Program-made: the position numbers and the translations under genes
Part shown: in pieces, positions 10,263 to 17,204 of the stretch
Layout of the letters: every line of letters begins with the position of its first letter
How positions within the stretch are numbered: the stretch's first letter is position 1
Notes under the pieces: generated by a model
The model's input: the letters and a program-made list of their open reading frames with translations, nothing else
Told to the model about the DNA's origin: nothing
Databases searched by the model: none
IMG/VR virus record: IMGVR_UViG_3300033146_000930
Coordinates: 1-32,673 of that record
Direction: 5' to 3' (one strand)
Source: a virus
Length of the DNA stretch: 32,673 nucleotides

Positions 10263-10778
10263 TTATATTTTACCTCCTCCACAACGTCTGCCAGTCTTTC
10301 CACCACCACATTTGCTACGAATTAGTCTAGGTGAGTTTTTCTTATTTCTTTTGTAAAGTATACCACCACCTACAAGATCGTCGTCATCATCAGTATCATC
10401 CTCGTCATTGTCTCTATCGGCTAAGTTTTTTAATTTATAGAGTGAATGCATAGATATAGATTTTAACTCATCTATTTCAGCTCCAATATCATTAAATCCT
10501 TTGTCATCGGCGTGCTCCTTCATTTCATCAAGCATAGGAACAAAGTCTTCCTCTAGAAAACTCACAACATCTATATCGCCGTCTGAGTCTTCAACTACAA
10601 TGTCTACGCGACCTCTAGCTAACCTTAATTCTGCTATCTCATCAAATTCATCAAGTATCTCTTCATATAAATCCTGCAGTATTGTGTGCTCAGCCATATT
10701 TTTGGCTTTAAGATGCGCTATATGCAATATATCTCTTGTGCGTAATAATTCTCCTAAAAAGGCCCCGCATTTATTCAT
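10263..10778 (-). CDS. DUF5856-like helical (ferritin-like) protein with tagged basic C-terminus
   Basis: 171 residues. Residues 1-115 form an acidic four-helix pattern (LLRTRDILHIAHLKAKNMAEH, then DLYEEILDEFDEIAEL) like ferritin/Dps-type folds and the phage family annotated as DUF5856. Canonical ferroxidase ligands are not obvious, so iron binding is not claimed. After a run of Asp at 124-134 comes GGGILYKRNKK (137-147), the same tag found in four proteins near 26-30 kb, and then a basic tail with CGGGKTGRRC. It starts a new unit: a promoter-like motif lies 26 nt upstream and an intrinsic terminator lies beyond that. A packaged nucleoprotein or cargo role is plausible but inferred. Confidence 0.6.
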   Translation of the reverse strand: MNKCGAFLGELLRTRDILHIAHLKAKNMAEHTILQDLYEEILDEFDEIAELRLARGRVDIVVEDSDGDIDVVSFLEEDFVPMLDEMKEHADDKGFNDIGAEIDELKSISMHSLYKLKNLADRDNDEDDTDDDDDLVGGGILYKRNKKNSPRLIRSKCGGGKTGRRCGGGKI

Positions 10779-10803
10779 AATATTCAGTATTTAAAATTTA
10801 TTA

Positions 10804-10823
10804 TCTCTAACTTATAATAAGAA
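10804..10823 (-). promoter_or_regulatory. Candidate phage promoter motif (copy 5)
   Basis: In the minus-strand sense the gap reads TTCTTATTATAAGTTAGAGA, ending 26 nt before the ATG of the DUF5856-like gene. It matches five other intergenic copies in this window (TTCTTAT, AT-rich centre, TAG). It lies just downstream of the terminator closing the paralogue cluster, which is where a new transcription unit should start. Confidence 0.55.
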
Positions 10824-10834
10824 ATATCAACAAA

Positions 10835-10866
10835 CAAAAAAAGCCCCCGCTATGGGAGCTCTTTGT
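10835..10866 (-). terminator. Intrinsic terminator after the paralogue cluster
   Basis: In the minus-strand sense AGCTCCC pairs with GGGGGCT (7 bp, one G-U) around a 5-nt loop, ATAGC, followed directly by seven U residues. It lies 25-55 nt after the stop of the 293-aa paralogue and would end transcripts covering the three MFN.GYKEV genes. Confidence 0.85.
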
Positions 10867-10891
10867 TTTATAGTATAGATCTTGATGTCTA

Positions 10892-11773
10892 TTAAGGTAT
10901 CCAGCTATCAAGTATAGTCATAAGATTTGCATGGTTTTCATTAGCATAGATAACCATACGTACAGATTTACTAGACGTATCAGCATTCACATAAGAATGA
11001 TCTACATATTCATGAGATTCCCAACCATTTATATCTTCAAGGTCAATTTCAAAAGCAACCATTCTGTAAGTTCCTCTTACATCAATTCCTTGAGAGTTAC
11101 CTCCAATTTGTGCTTGATAAGGAGCACTGTTCAAGAATGTACCCATTCTACGAGACTCTTCCAAGAATTTACCTTGTCCATGTCCTGACGCAGACTTTAC
11201 AACCCCACCTTCAGTAAGTCTATAAGGAACTACGTCTCTAGTCTTTGTTGCTTGGATAACTTTAACTTCCATGTAGTCAATTTCAATAAATCCTGCGTAT
11301 GTCTGAACAGCCATAGCCTTAAGAGCGTATACAGGACTAGGGTGTGTAGTATATAATTCAATTACTTGCTCTTCTACTCCACTACGATTAAACATAGCGT
11401 CATATGCGGTCATAATAGCAGTAGCTGCATCAGCTGCAGTTACTTCTCCTGATGCGCCTGTGCCTACTATAGGAGCTGTAGAAAATGCAATCTTCTTACC
11501 GTCTTCTATATAGTTTCTAGCTTGAGAACTGATATTTCTCATAGATTTGTACGTTAATACAACTGATAGAGAGTCTCCGCTAGCTAGACCAGGGATTGTT
11601 CCAGTATCGAATTCTTTTTGCGATTTTGCAGGCGGCTGAGAAGGTTTATCTGTAATAGGGGCAGCTTTTGTTTTATCAAACGCTCCGTAACCTTTAATTT
11701 TTAAAACGTCTCCATCTAATGTAACTCCTTCATCAGAGTTTAATAATACTTCTTTGTATCCTAAGTTAAACAT
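10892..11773 (-). CDS. MFN.GYKEV paralogue 3, probable virion surface protein
   Basis: 293 residues, the last of three tandem paralogues downstream of the capsid and connector genes. All three start MFN(L/T)GYKEV(V/L)LN. Here residues 201-280 carry the shared C-terminal block: GKFLEESRRMGTFLNS, then Q-I-G-G-N-S-Q-G-I-D, then HEYVDHSYVNA and a VIYANE strand. The start at 11773 is set by that conserved N-terminus. A structured RNA element ends 19 nt before the ATG, and a terminator follows the stop. Beta-rich composition, lack of a signal peptide and location suggest a virion protein such as a capsid decoration or head/tail appendage. I do not recognise a characterised family. Confidence 0.7.
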   Translation of the reverse strand: MFNLGYKEVLLNSDEGVTLDGDVLKIKGYGAFDKTKAAPITDKPSQPPAKSQKEFDTGTIPGLASGDSLSVVLTYKSMRNISSQARNYIEDGKKIAFSTAPIVGTGASGEVTAADAATAIMTAYDAMFNRSGVEEQVIELYTTHPSPVYALKAMAVQTYAGFIEIDYMEVKVIQATKTRDVVPYRLTEGGVVKSASGHGQGKFLEESRRMGTFLNSAPYQAQIGGNSQGIDVRGTYRMVAFEIDLEDINGWESHEYVDHSYVNADTSSKSVRMVIYANENHANLMTILDSWIP

Positions 11774-11789
11774 ATTATTGTGTTTTTAG

Positions 11790-11858
11790 TTTGTCCGGCA
11801 TACCAGCTACGTCCGAACGGTTTATATTCAATATACGAAAGGAGCTGGAATCCCCTCC
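11790..11858 (-). ncRNA. Structured RNA element A (hairpin plus pseudoknot) before paralogue 3
   Basis: In the minus-strand sense GTTCGG (11818-11813) pairs with CCGGAC (11798-11793), a 6-bp stem with one G-U and a 14-nt loop. The loop holds AGCTGG (11808-11803), which is complementary to CCAGCT (11848-11843) upstream, so a pseudoknot can form. The hairpin ends 19 nt before the ATG. Element B before paralogue 2 has the same architecture with a different stem sequence. The element could control translation, RNA processing or protein stoichiometry; its mechanism is unknown. Confidence 0.65.
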
Positions 11859-11882
11859 GTTTTATTTTTATTCTTTATCTTG

Positions 11883-13106
11883 TTAAGATATAGTTATTGT
11901 AATTTCATTACTAGCTTCACTAGATTCTCCGGAATTTGATAAAGCATAAACAACCGCTGTAACCTCATCTCCACTAGCCAGTCCTGTCAAAGTATATGTT
12001 CTAGTTGTTGTATCGGCCCCAACAGTAGCTCCATCGTTAATATCCCATTCTATTCTATAAATGTCAGCGAAAGGAATTTCATCCCAAGTATATACTATAG
12101 CATCTACTCCACTCTGAACTCCTGCTAAAGTTGGTACCATAAGTGCTCCAAAGAAATTAGAGCCGTCATCTGCTCCAAGCGAACCATTAGCTAAATACAA
12201 CTCAATAATATTAGGATCTAATGAACCTAAAAAGTCAGGAAGTGTTGCTTCTATTGCTTTAAGTACTTTTTCGTTAATATAAATAACATATCTAGTAGGT
12301 CCTGTTGGAGTAGCAGCATTCACATACTGATGTTTCAAGTACTCATGCCCTGCCCAATCTCCAGAATCTTCAATATCAGCAACTACATAAAAAGTTGCAT
12401 ATTTACCTTCTACATCAATACCTTGGCTGTTACCACCACTTTGTTGTTTATATGGAAGAACATTAAGTCCTGTAGCCATGCGTCTAGATTCTTCTAACCA
12501 ATAGCCTAGTCCCATACCTGTTTGGTGGTCTTGTGAAACTGTAAGATTAAGCTCTACTTTTGCAGGTTTATACTGCAGTGGAGCGTAGGGATTTGTTGGA
12601 TCCGGAATCGATGGTAGTGGGTAAGCCTTCTGTGAAGTTATTTTCTCTACTATTAAGTCTTCACCTTCTAAGGTTATTACTACTGAAAATTTAGTTGGTT
12701 CAAATGAAACCACGTCAACAAACATTTCAGCAGAGTTATACTTTTCTTTAAAATTCTCAAAGCCTTTTGTTACAGCAATAACCATATCCTCAGGTGCTGT
12801 ACCATCTAAAGGAGTCGTTTGAAAAATAATGCGCTCCCCATCAACTATAAAATCTCTGGCGTAATCACTCCTATTTCCTTCTACAGTTTTTAGACTTATT
12901 ACTATATCATAAACAGCACCAGCCTCACCAGCAATAGCATCAACATCTACGATTTGACGTAAACGTGGCTGAGCCCTAAACCCTTTAAAATCTTTAATAG
13001 CCGTAGCGTCCAAAGATATATAGCCAGGAATAGTGATATTATCAGCAGTAATTTGAATTTGCTCTGCAGAATTGAGTACGACCTCTTTATATCCTGTATT
13101 AAACAT
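11883..13106 (-). CDS. MFN.GYKEV paralogue 2 with added C-terminal fibronectin type III-like domain
   Basis: I choose the ATG at 13106 (MFNTGYKEVVLNS), giving 407 residues, because both neighbours begin with the same sequence. The in-frame ATG at 13145 would translate through the structured RNA element. The shared block is at about residues 200-275: YWLEESRRMATGLN, then Q-S-G-G-N-S-Q-G-I-D, then HEYLKHQYVNA and RYVIYINE. Unlike its neighbours it continues past this point. Residues about 323-407 (VYTWDEIPFADIYRIEWDI, TYTLTGLASGDEVTAVVYA, then S-x-E-A-S-N-E-I-T-I) have the Trp, Tyr-Leu-x-x-Leu and strand spacing of fibronectin type III domains, often found on phage surfaces. A surface-exposed variant of the paralogue is likely. 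Confidence 0.7.
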   Translation of the reverse strand: MFNTGYKEVVLNSAEQIQITADNITIPGYISLDATAIKDFKGFRAQPRLRQIVDVDAIAGEAGAVYDIVISLKTVEGNRSDYARDFIVDGERIIFQTTPLDGTAPEDMVIAVTKGFENFKEKYNSAEMFVDVVSFEPTKFSVVITLEGEDLIVEKITSQKAYPLPSIPDPTNPYAPLQYKPAKVELNLTVSQDHQTGMGLGYWLEESRRMATGLNVLPYKQQSGGNSQGIDVEGKYATFYVVADIEDSGDWAGHEYLKHQYVNAATPTGPTRYVIYINEKVLKAIEATLPDFLGSLDPNIIELYLANGSLGADDGSNFFGALMVPTLAGVQSGVDAIVYTWDEIPFADIYRIEWDINDGATVGADTTTRTYTLTGLASGDEVTAVVYALSNSGESSEASNEITITIS

Positions 13107-13120
13107 ATTTTTAATTTTTT

Positions 13121-13186
13121 GCGTTATGCTTACCAGCTGCGGCATAACTCGGTTTATATATTACCGGAGGGCTGGATTCCCCCTTT
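13121..13186 (-). ncRNA. Structured RNA element B (hairpin plus pseudoknot) before paralogue 2
   Basis: In the minus-strand sense GTTATGC (13148-13142) pairs with GCATAAC (13129-13123), a perfect 7-bp stem with a 12-nt loop. The loop contains GCTGG (13137-13133), complementary to CCAGC (13175-13171) upstream. A small CGGT/ACCG hairpin can form between them (13166-13163 with 13153-13150). The hairpin ends 16 nt before the ATG. It shares a GGGG-A-TCCAGC core, TATAAACCG and CAGCTGGTA-like loop segments with element A, while the stem sequence differs. Confidence 0.65.
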
Positions 13187-13194
13187 TAAAATTT

Positions 13195-14040
13195 TTAAGG
13201 TACTGTTGTATCAAACACACTTTTAAAATCTGCATTGTTTGTTCCTGCTGCTAGTACATAAACAACAAACGAGAAATCATTACTAGCCGACGCCTGATTA
13301 ACACCCTTATGATCTACAAACTCATGGTTTAAGGTTTCATCATTTGCAACAGTAAAATAGAACGCATCATATACTCCATCTAATGCAACTCCTGTATCAT
13401 TACCTCCAGTCTGTGGAGCATATGGCCTACTGTTAGGTCCTGTTCCAATTTTTCTAGACTCCTCAATAAATTTTCCAGTAAGATAACCTTCTGATCCTTC
13501 TGTAGTTACTGTCTTTGTCAATCTTTCTAAATCAGAAACAGATGTATTTGTTCTTTCAATAGTTACAAGCTCAATAGATTCTATAATCCAACTTTCATGC
13601 CCAGGATTAATGGTTGTACTAAGTGTCCCTGTTGTAGTGTCTTGTGTAATAGTCAATATTATAGCCTCATCTTCCTTACGATATACTTTATTGTACTTTG
13701 CATATCCAGCAGGAATATCAGTTCCTATAGAATGAAAGTGAATAACTTCTGTAGCCTCTGTTCCAAGATTCCTCAATCTTATCTTTACGTTGTACGGAGA
13801 ACTTCCAAGAGTAGGAGATGACCATGTAGCCATTTCTCCAATAGGACCACTCCCATTTGATTCTGTGTATATGATAGACATATTAAATTCATAATACCCT
13901 TCAATAACTTTTCCAATAGGTATATCAGGATTTACTCCAGGGTCTATAGGGTCTGGCTTATATTGAATAAACACATTAGCATCCTCTCCTGACGTAATAA
14001 CTTTATTAAGTACAACTTCTTTATATCCTAAATTAAACAT
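13195..14040 (-). CDS. MFN.GYKEV paralogue 1, probable virion surface protein
   Basis: 281 residues starting MFNLGYKEVVLNK, 16 nt after the 234-aa connector-type gene. The C-terminal block (about 188-262) is the most diverged of the three: GKFIEESRKIGTGPNS, then P-Q-T-G-G-N-D-T-G-V, then HEFVDHKGVNQ and a FVVYVL strand. The protein ends FKSVFDTTVP, matching the end of paralogue 3 (LMTILDSWIP). The middle region is variable and beta-rich. No structured RNA element precedes this gene, since there is no room, so the element is specific to the junctions inside the cluster. The role is inferred as a virion component from position, relatedness and lack of enzymatic motifs. Confidence 0.7.
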   Translation of the reverse strand: MFNLGYKEVVLNKVITSGEDANVFIQYKPDPIDPGVNPDIPIGKVIEGYYEFNMSIIYTESNGSGPIGEMATWSSPTLGSSPYNVKIRLRNLGTEATEVIHFHSIGTDIPAGYAKYNKVYRKEDEAIILTITQDTTTGTLSTTINPGHESWIIESIELVTIERTNTSVSDLERLTKTVTTEGSEGYLTGKFIEESRKIGTGPNSRPYAPQTGGNDTGVALDGVYDAFYFTVANDETLNHEFVDHKGVNQASASNDFSFVVYVLAAGTNNADFKSVFDTTVP

Positions 14041-14056
14041 CTTTTATATTTTTAAA

Positions 14057-14761
14057 TTATTGTCCTTGCGGAGCTGGTCCTACAGTTCTATTAACCTGTG
14101 CGTTAGTAGATATTCTAGGATCACTTCCTTGCTCAAGAATAAGTGTAACTAAAGTGTTTTGTATTTCATAACATACATATTCTGGAAATTCTATACTGTC
14201 TGTATTATCTACAGGGTCAAGAAGATCAGCTTGAGTTAGTTTAAGAGACTGTGGCTCTTTCAAATACTCCACAGTAACTTTTGTTATGTTATATTTTCCT
14301 TCGTCTTTAGTTCCCACACTTAATATAAGACTATTACCAATTAAATCATAATAAGGTCTATAAAATCTAGGTTCTAAAAATGAATTATTAAGTATAGCTG
14401 CCTTTCTATCGGCAGTTAATCTTTTTGCCGGGTATTGTACAACTGATGTAACCTCTTGTTCACATTCTAACACAGGAGATGTCAATTCTACATTTACTAT
14501 ACAATTTAGCAAGTGTCTATACCCATGCTCAAGACCTTTTAAATTATCTAGAGCTTCAATATCTATTTCTTCAGGTTTGCTCCTAAGCACCCTAAGGTCA
14601 TCACTAAGTTGTTGCGAAGTGTCATGAAGATTATATCGAGTATTCACATAATTATTGACTGCTTTGTTTGCAAAATAGAGGAAGTCCTCTACATATAATG
14701 CAGAAGCTTCCTCTTTGTTTAACTCAATAAGAGTGTTTCTATACAGTTCTCTAACTGTCAT
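14057..14761 (-). CDS. Head-tail connector/adaptor-type protein
   Basis: 234 residues. The N-terminus TVRELYRNTLIELNKEEAS followed by YVEDFLYFANKAVNNYVN and later LSDDLRVLRSK is a pattern I associate with a conserved structural protein found next to the capsid gene in crAss-like and related Bacteroidota phages. The helical N-terminal third is followed by a beta-rich middle (LTADRKAAILNNSFLEPRFY) and a helical C-terminal segment (VCYEIQNTLVTLILEQG), which fits connector and head-completion proteins. It begins 12 nt after the 302-aa gene stops. No catalytic motif is present. The connector role is inferred from fold pattern and synteny. Confidence 0.55.
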   Translation of the reverse strand: MTVRELYRNTLIELNKEEASALYVEDFLYFANKAVNNYVNTRYNLHDTSQQLSDDLRVLRSKPEEIDIEALDNLKGLEHGYRHLLNCIVNVELTSPVLECEQEVTSVVQYPAKRLTADRKAAILNNSFLEPRFYRPYYDLIGNSLILSVGTKDEGKYNITKVTVEYLKEPQSLKLTQADLLDPVDNTDSIEFPEYVCYEIQNTLVTLILEQGSDPRISTNAQVNRTVGPAPQGQ

Positions 14762-14772
14762 AATAATTCGCT

Positions 14773-15681
14773 TTATTTTTTACCTCTAGCAGGTCGTTTT
14801 TTAGCCGGAGCTTTAGTTTCCTTTACTTCTTCTTTTTCAGTTTCTAATTCCTTGGTATCATCAAAATTAGGCTCATACATTTCAGAGTCTTTTACAGATA
14901 GTTGAATATCGGTAGTTTCAGTAGACGGATAAATAGCAGCTTCAATCTCTCTAACAACAGAAAGATTAATAGGATTAGTTAAATAATCCAAAGCTAAAGC
15001 TTCAGTAGTTCCAAGCATAATGTTATTGTATCTATATACAAATCCATCAAACTGTAGAATACCTTCATCTAGTCCGTGATAAAGCATAAGTTTAACAGAA
15101 ATATTCTCACTGTTATATACTTCCTCTACTTCATGTCTTCGTCTTTTATCTTCTACGGCAGATAGTAAATACCCTTTCACATCAGATATAGGTTGGTCAG
15201 ACATATCGATTCCAAGCAATCTAGCCCTATTGTACAGATTTGTTTCAGTGTCATTAAGAATCTTATTAATGAGCTTAGCTTTCATTTCTATTTCTGCTAC
15301 TCTCTTTCTTGACTCTGCACCAGGTCTGTGTACATAATACCAGGCTTCTTTATTTCTTTGAGCTTCCTCAAAGTCTTTTGCTACATGTGGTGAATGTTGT
15401 ATCCATTCCCAATCTGCAGCATCTTGCGGATCATTGAGGTTTAATTCATATCCATGTTTCAGGATAACAAATGAATTCTCATCTGGTAAATAACCTCTTT
15501 CCATTTTTTGGATATCTGATAGATTAGTTTCTATTCCAAGATATCTTCCAGTTCTAACACTTTTTGTAGGTTGAACTTTTAATTTAGCTTCTTTACTGAA
15601 GACTGACTTTATTATAATTCTTTTGTCTTCAGGGGTTCCGCCTTCTAGTTGAGACGTTTCTAACTTGTCAAATTTTCTCAT
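14773..15681 (-). CDS. Conserved virion protein downstream of capsid gene
   Basis: 302 residues, the first gene after the terminator that follows the major capsid gene. The N-terminal 100 residues include YLGIETNLSDIQKMERGYLP and a Trp-rich patch (DAADWEWIQHSP). The middle (RKRVAEIEMKAKLINKILND) is helical. The C-terminal 35 residues are charged and low in complexity (Glu/Lys then KAPAKKRPARGKK), a basic tail that could contact DNA or the capsid interior. I recognise the general type as a conserved crAss-like structural protein that follows the capsid gene, but I cannot name a function. A promoter-like motif lies 62 nt upstream. Confidence 0.6.
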   Translation of the reverse strand: MRKFDKLETSQLEGGTPEDKRIIIKSVFSKEAKLKVQPTKSVRTGRYLGIETNLSDIQKMERGYLPDENSFVILKHGYELNLNDPQDAADWEWIQHSPHVAKDFEEAQRNKEAWYYVHRPGAESRKRVAEIEMKAKLINKILNDTETNLYNRARLLGIDMSDQPISDVKGYLLSAVEDKRRRHEVEEVYNSENISVKLMLYHGLDEGILQFDGFVYRYNNIMLGTTEALALDYLTNPINLSVVREIEAAIYPSTETTDIQLSVKDSEMYEPNFDDTKELETEKEEVKETKAPAKKRPARGKK

Positions 15682-15710
15682 TTTCTTATTATCTTATTAT
15701 CATTAGCATT

Positions 15711-15750
15711 TAAAAAATATGCCCTCCCTAAAACAACCGAGAGGGCACAT
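15711..15750 (-). terminator. Intrinsic terminator after the major capsid gene
   Basis: In the minus-strand sense ATGTGCCCTC pairs with GAGGGCATAT (10 bp, one G-U) around a 14-nt loop, and the second arm runs into T6. It starts 22 nt after the capsid gene stop. It probably ends or attenuates the highly expressed scaffold-capsid transcript. Confidence 0.85.
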
Positions 15751-15762
15751 ATATTATAAGAA
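15743..15762 (-). promoter_or_regulatory. Candidate phage promoter motif (copy 6), overlapping terminator
   Basis: The minus-strand sense reads TTCTTATAATATATGTGCCC and overlaps the first arm of the capsid terminator. It matches the TTCTTAT plus AT-rich core of the other copies but lacks the final TAG, making it the weakest member. It lies 62 nt before the 302-aa gene. Confidence 0.4.
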
Positions 15763-15771
15763 CTTTATCTA

Positions 15772-17175
15772 TTAGTAAGAAATAGATTCAGTAATAATTG
15801 CAGCTTTATATGGATTAAATATTACAGCAGCAGAGTATCCAAGTAAGTGGTAAGAACTACCATGAACCGAAGTTGCAATAGCTCCAGACTCACGTCCAGT
15901 TTGTCCACCCATACCATTCAATGTTCCACTTAACATCTCAGCTCCGTCAAGAGTGAATGTAGCTAAGTTAGGTCTACCAGTTGAGATATCTGGGCTCATG
16001 TCAATACAGAATCCATAACCGTAGTCTGGGTATTCTTGAGATAATGAACGATCAACAACAAATGAAATAGTATTTCCTTGGAAAGTGTAAGAATCAAACT
16101 GAGCTCCAACTTTTACTTTAGAGTTAGCTTGCTTAGACCAGAAATAAGATCCATCTCCAGGAGATTGGAATCTAAGGTCATTCTTCATAATCTTACCAAT
16201 TTGGTTCCATAATCTCTCGTTTACAACGAAAGCATAAGTGTTTCCGATAGGGCTGTCAGACTTCTCAGTCAATGCAGCTATAATATCTTCTAACAAATCA
16301 GTAGAAAGGATTGAATAAGCGAACTTATCACAATATCTTTCAATCTGTGCGATCACACCATCCCCAATTGGAATATCACGACCTTTTTCATCTTGCATAG
16401 TACACTTACCGTTCACGTCAAAGTTTGACTGTCCGAATAAGATGTGCTGTTCACGAGATACTAAGTAAGAGTCCATACACTCTTTTTCCTTAGTGTTCAT
16501 TTTTGCATATTGATCAGAACCTTTTTTACCGTTTCCAAGATCAATAAATACATCCTCCATCAATGCGAAATCACCTGAGAAGTCAACAGAAGCTCTGTGT
16601 CTTGATAAGTAATTACGGTGAGTTTCAGTGTTAGATATATACTTGATATATCCTCTCTCAGAAAGCTCTGGGTGATAATTAGAACGATAACGTGTAATAC
16701 GTCCTTTAGCTACAAAAGTAGGATCAACCACTTTCGTTGAGTCACTAGATACAAGCATTACTTTATGAAGCCATTTGTTATCCATCTCCTTTTTAGGTGG
16801 AGCTACAACAAATAGTTGCTGTTTGTTTTCAAGCACCATAGTGTCGTTTTTATCGTAGTATTTCTCCTCAAGATAAAGGTTAAATATTCTATTTGTTGGG
16901 CTCTGAACATCAACAATTCTTACCTTCTTGATAAAGTTTACTTTTATGTTCCACTCAATTGTCATTGAGTTAATTGGCGTAAAAGAGTCTCCTCCTTTTT
17001 TCTTTGTATATACGTTACGTAACGCCTCTGTCAAATTTGAAATAGCTAGGTTTGGATACATAGTAACCACCTGCCCCATTTTGTGAGGTTTTCTACCTAA
17101 CAGTGTTCCAAAGTTTTGGACTGTTTTTGTACTAGAAACATTCTCCAAAACTGTGTTTCTGTCTACAATTCTCAT
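15772..17175 (-). CDS. Major capsid protein, crAss-like HK97 fold
   Basis: 467 residues, directly after the scaffold-like gene (29-nt gap) and before a strong terminator, the expected place and expression context for the capsid protein. The N-terminal arm (TVQNFGTLLGRKPHKMGQVV) is followed by a long extended region (MTIEWNIKVNFIKKVRIVD). A conserved middle has MNTKEKECMDSYLVSREQ and VVNERLWNQIGKI. The C-terminus (SSYHLLGYSAAVIFNPYKAA) is the strand-loop signature I recognise at the end of crAss-like capsid proteins. The length is close to the roughly 490 residues usual in the group. Many copies would form the icosahedral shell. The identification is from motif recognition plus synteny. Confidence 0.8.
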   Translation of the reverse strand: MRIVDRNTVLENVSSTKTVQNFGTLLGRKPHKMGQVVTMYPNLAISNLTEALRNVYTKKKGGDSFTPINSMTIEWNIKVNFIKKVRIVDVQSPTNRIFNLYLEEKYYDKNDTMVLENKQQLFVVAPPKKEMDNKWLHKVMLVSSDSTKVVDPTFVAKGRITRYRSNYHPELSERGYIKYISNTETHRNYLSRHRASVDFSGDFALMEDVFIDLGNGKKGSDQYAKMNTKEKECMDSYLVSREQHILFGQSNFDVNGKCTMQDEKGRDIPIGDGVIAQIERYCDKFAYSILSTDLLEDIIAALTEKSDSPIGNTYAFVVNERLWNQIGKIMKNDLRFQSPGDGSYFWSKQANSKVKVGAQFDSYTFQGNTISFVVDRSLSQEYPDYGYGFCIDMSPDISTGRPNLATFTLDGAEMLSGTLNGMGGQTGRESGAIATSVHGSSYHLLGYSAAVIFNPYKAAIITESISY

Positions 17176-17204
17176 TGTTTTATTACTGTTTTAGTTATTA
17201 TTAA

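Noticed and set aside
11840-11860. GGAGGGG in RNA element A as part of a twister ribozyme
   Set aside because: The remaining conserved twister segments are not found in either linear or permuted order, so no ribozyme class is assigned.
13107-13145. N-terminal extension of paralogue 2 (MPQLVSITQKIKN)
   Set aside because: Both sister genes start at MFN.GYKEV, and this stretch is the structured RNA element rather than coding sequence.
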